DNA from: Sulfurospirillum sp. UBA2217
Lineage (GTDB): Bacteria > Campylobacterota > Campylobacteria > Campylobacterales > Sulfurospirillaceae
Reading direction: 5' to 3'
NCBI GenBank assembly: GCA_002328495.1
Contig: DCUJ01000002.1
Span: forward strand, 1-23,385
DNA length: 23,385 nt
Part shown: positions 22,537-23,385 of the stretch, piece by piece
Position numbering within the stretch: the stretch's first letter is position 1
How the letters are laid out: every line of letters begins with the position of its first letter
Position numbers and translations under genes: made by a program
The notes under the pieces: model-generated
The model's input: the letters and a program-made list of their open reading frames with translations, nothing else
The model's database searches: none
What the model was told of the DNA's origin: nothing

Positions 22537-22908
22537 TTATACCAGTAAAGGATGATTTTCAAGTAACTCTTTTTGAGGTATTTCCATGTTACGTTTGTTC
22601 ATCTCTTGCATCAGTTGAAGTTTGTGCCCGCGCACTTGGGTGTCAAAATAGTCTGCTGAAGTTAAAAAATCTAATTGACCCACACCCACATAGCCCATTG
22701 CCTCGATAAGCTCTGGGCTTCCAAGTGCCGCGCTCATATTTTCACTGACCAGCTTTGTAAGCCAGCTGTTATCGTCCTCTTCATTCACGGCGTGAGAATC
22801 ATAATGAAGTAAAAAATCTTCAAAACTGCCTTCGTCTTTTTTCAAAGCGTTATACATTCCATACGCAATACCAGCTTGTGGGTCTATTTGAAATAAACGT
22901 GTGTCCAT
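22537..22908 (-). CDS. hypothetical protein
   Basis: A 123-residue soluble, acidic, mostly helical protein beginning MDTRLFQIDPQAGIAYGMYNAL. I do not recognise its family; there are no metal or nucleotide motifs. The frame extends 24 bp further upstream, but AAGGAG six bases before the ATG at 22908 fixes the start. TATAAT on the minus strand at 22936-22941 is a good -10 box. The promoter overlaps the 3' end of the dienelactone hydrolase relic. The GGDEF-EAL gene lies 68 bp downstream and may be co-transcribed. Confidence 0.75.
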   Translation of the reverse strand: MDTRLFQIDPQAGIAYGMYNALKKDEGSFEDFLLHYDSHAVNEEDDNSWLTKLVSENMSAALGSPELIEAMGYVGVGQLDFLTSADYFDTQVRGHKLQLMQEMNKRNMEIPQKELLENHPLLV

Positions 22909-22935
22909 GACATACTCCTTACAACCTTTCAAGCA

Positions 22936-22941
22936 ATTATA
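22936..22941 (-). promoter_or_regulatory. -10 box of the hypothetical gene at 22908
   Basis: Perfect TATAAT on the minus strand, 27 bp before the start codon. It overlaps the stop codon of the decayed upstream gene. Confidence 0.55.
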
Positions 22942-23124
22942 ATACCTCTTTTAAAAAGCCACTAAAGCGTGCCCATGATTTTTTATCGGCATCTTCACAG
23001 TAACACTCTGCGCCAAAAACGCTGAACGCATGCGGTGTACTACTTAGGGGAGGCTTCGTGTTTAACATGACTCGTATCGGCTGAGCCGTGCAATACTAAA
23101 AAGGGGAAATTGTAGGGAATGTAT
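22937..23124 (-). pseudogene. relic of a dienelactone hydrolase family gene (3' end)
   Basis: On the minus strand one frame reads 'FPFLVLHGSADTSHVKHEASP' (about 23108-23046), then meets a stop. A second frame takes over as 'TPHAFSVFGAE' and 'DADKKSWARFSGFLKEVL', ending at a TAA at 22937. The first piece resembles the catalytic-Asp region ('VLHGxxD') and the second the catalytic-His region ('HAF') and C-terminus of dienelactone hydrolases ('ADKRSW..L..FL'). About 25-30 residues normally between them are missing, so a deletion with frameshift is inferred. Upstream of about 23124 the frame has a stop and the rest of the gene is not recognisable. Confidence 0.6.
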
Positions 23125-23297
23125 CGTCACTTAACGTGTAGTTATGAAACATTTCTATTTTGAAATATATCAGCATACATAAACTGCTTGTTACTTCAAA
23201 TGCACTGTATCGTTTTATGATGTTACAACGGTCGTATGAAAAGGAGAATAAAGATAAGCAAAGAAATTGATGTGAAAAAAAATTTAACTGCAATGTA

Positions 23298-23317
23298 GAA
23301 TATGGCGAACCATATTC
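23298..23317 (-). terminator. UUCG-loop hairpin after the tRNA-Asn terminator
   Basis: Perfect 8-bp stem GAATATGG/CCATATTC around TTCG in the minus-strand transcript, directly after the terminator hairpin at 23318-23337. UUCG tetraloops are exceptionally stable, so it may act as a back-up stop or 3'-end block. Confidence 0.55.
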
Positions 23318-23337
23318 AAAACCCCTAAAAATAGGGG
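23318..23337 (-). terminator. terminator of the tRNA-Asn transcript
   Basis: CCCCTA-TTTT-TAGGGG followed by TTTT on the minus strand, 9 bp after the tRNA 3' end. Confidence 0.7.
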
Positions 23338-23346
23338 AAGGGGAAG

Positions 23347-23385
23347 TGGCTCCGAATGCTGGATTCGAACCAGCGACCAAGTGAT
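23347..23385 (-). tRNA. tRNA-Asn (probable anticodon GUU), 3' part only
   Basis: On the minus strand the T-arm GCTGG-TTCGAAT-CCAGC is followed by the acceptor strand ATTCGGA, discriminator G and an encoded CCA. The window ends inside the 3' side of the anticodon stem (ATCAC...), so the anticodon itself is not visible. The Asn assignment comes from the deduced acceptor start TCCGAAT, the G discriminator and resemblance to campylobacterotal tRNA-Asn. Confidence 0.65.

Noticed and set aside
23036..23044. GTACTAC near the dienelactone hydrolase relic as a third RHH half-site
   Set aside because: A single half-site without the 12-bp partner or the T-rich frame, inside decayed coding sequence; likely chance.
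23096..23380. 94-codon minus-strand open frame at the right edge
   Set aside because: Its first part is translated from the tRNA-Asn gene (a well-known false protein start 'VAGSNPAFG'), and it then runs through the terminator hairpins. It has no ribosome site.
1..23385. CRISPR array, insertion sequence or prophage
   Set aside because: No regularly spaced direct repeats, transposase, integrase or phage genes were seen. The dispersed palindromes are too short and irregularly spaced for CRISPR. tRNA genes at both edges show no attachment-site duplication within the window.

Overview
The window looks like chromosome of a campylobacterotal (epsilonproteobacterial) organism, most likely Sulfurospirillum or a close relative. 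This rests on AT-rich DNA, strong AAGGAG ribosome sites, -10 boxes without a clear -35, and the protein flavour (PutA without a DNA-binding domain, VF530-family protein, small YaaA protein, NodB-like deacetylase). The genus is an inference. The window is bounded by two partial tRNA genes on the minus strand: tRNA-Thr(UGU) at the left edge and a probable tRNA-Asn at the right edge.

Left part (1-1302): tRNA-Thr with a textbook promoter, a YaaA-family protein, and a small membrane-anchored coiled-coil protein followed by a clear terminator. Central minus-strand block (1306-10549): putA (proline to glutamate), then, reading upstream, livF, livG, livM, livH and livK (a complete branched-chain-type amino-acid ABC importer), an unrecognised 224-aa protein and a small ribbon-helix-helix (RHH) regulator. 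A 30-bp element with two AGTAGTAC half-sites 12 bp apart occurs twice, with one mismatch between copies: just upstream of putA and just upstream of the RHH gene. I infer that the RHH protein controls itself, the importer operon and putA, making this a proline uptake and oxidation regulon in which the DNA-binding domain that is fused to PutA in enterobacteria is a separate gene.

Next come a lipoprotein alpha/beta hydrolase, an 821-aa autotransporter, a decayed brnT/brnA toxin-antitoxin pair, and a plus-strand cluster (YdfG-type short-chain dehydrogenase, VF530-family protein, DMT transporter). These are followed by a SnoaL-like protein with a small partner, a secreted polysaccharide-deacetylase-like protein, and a divergent pair that corresponds to the N- and C-terminal halves of mammalian D-glutamate cyclase (DUF1445 and DUF4392). 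The DUF4392 gene is followed by trxC and a stand-alone topoisomerase-type zinc-ribbon protein. The right end holds a GGDEF-EAL protein, a small hypothetical protein and the relic of a dienelactone hydrolase gene.

The most unusual sequence-level signal is a palindrome, TTACATGTAA, present 15 times in 23.4 kb against roughly 0.06 expected by chance. Eight copies are inside genes and seven are intergenic. Five of the seven intergenic copies lie within about 10 bp of a stop codon. It behaves like a genome-wide highly iterated palindrome and may be a protein-binding or modification site. I saw no CRISPR array, insertion sequence, prophage or rRNA gene.
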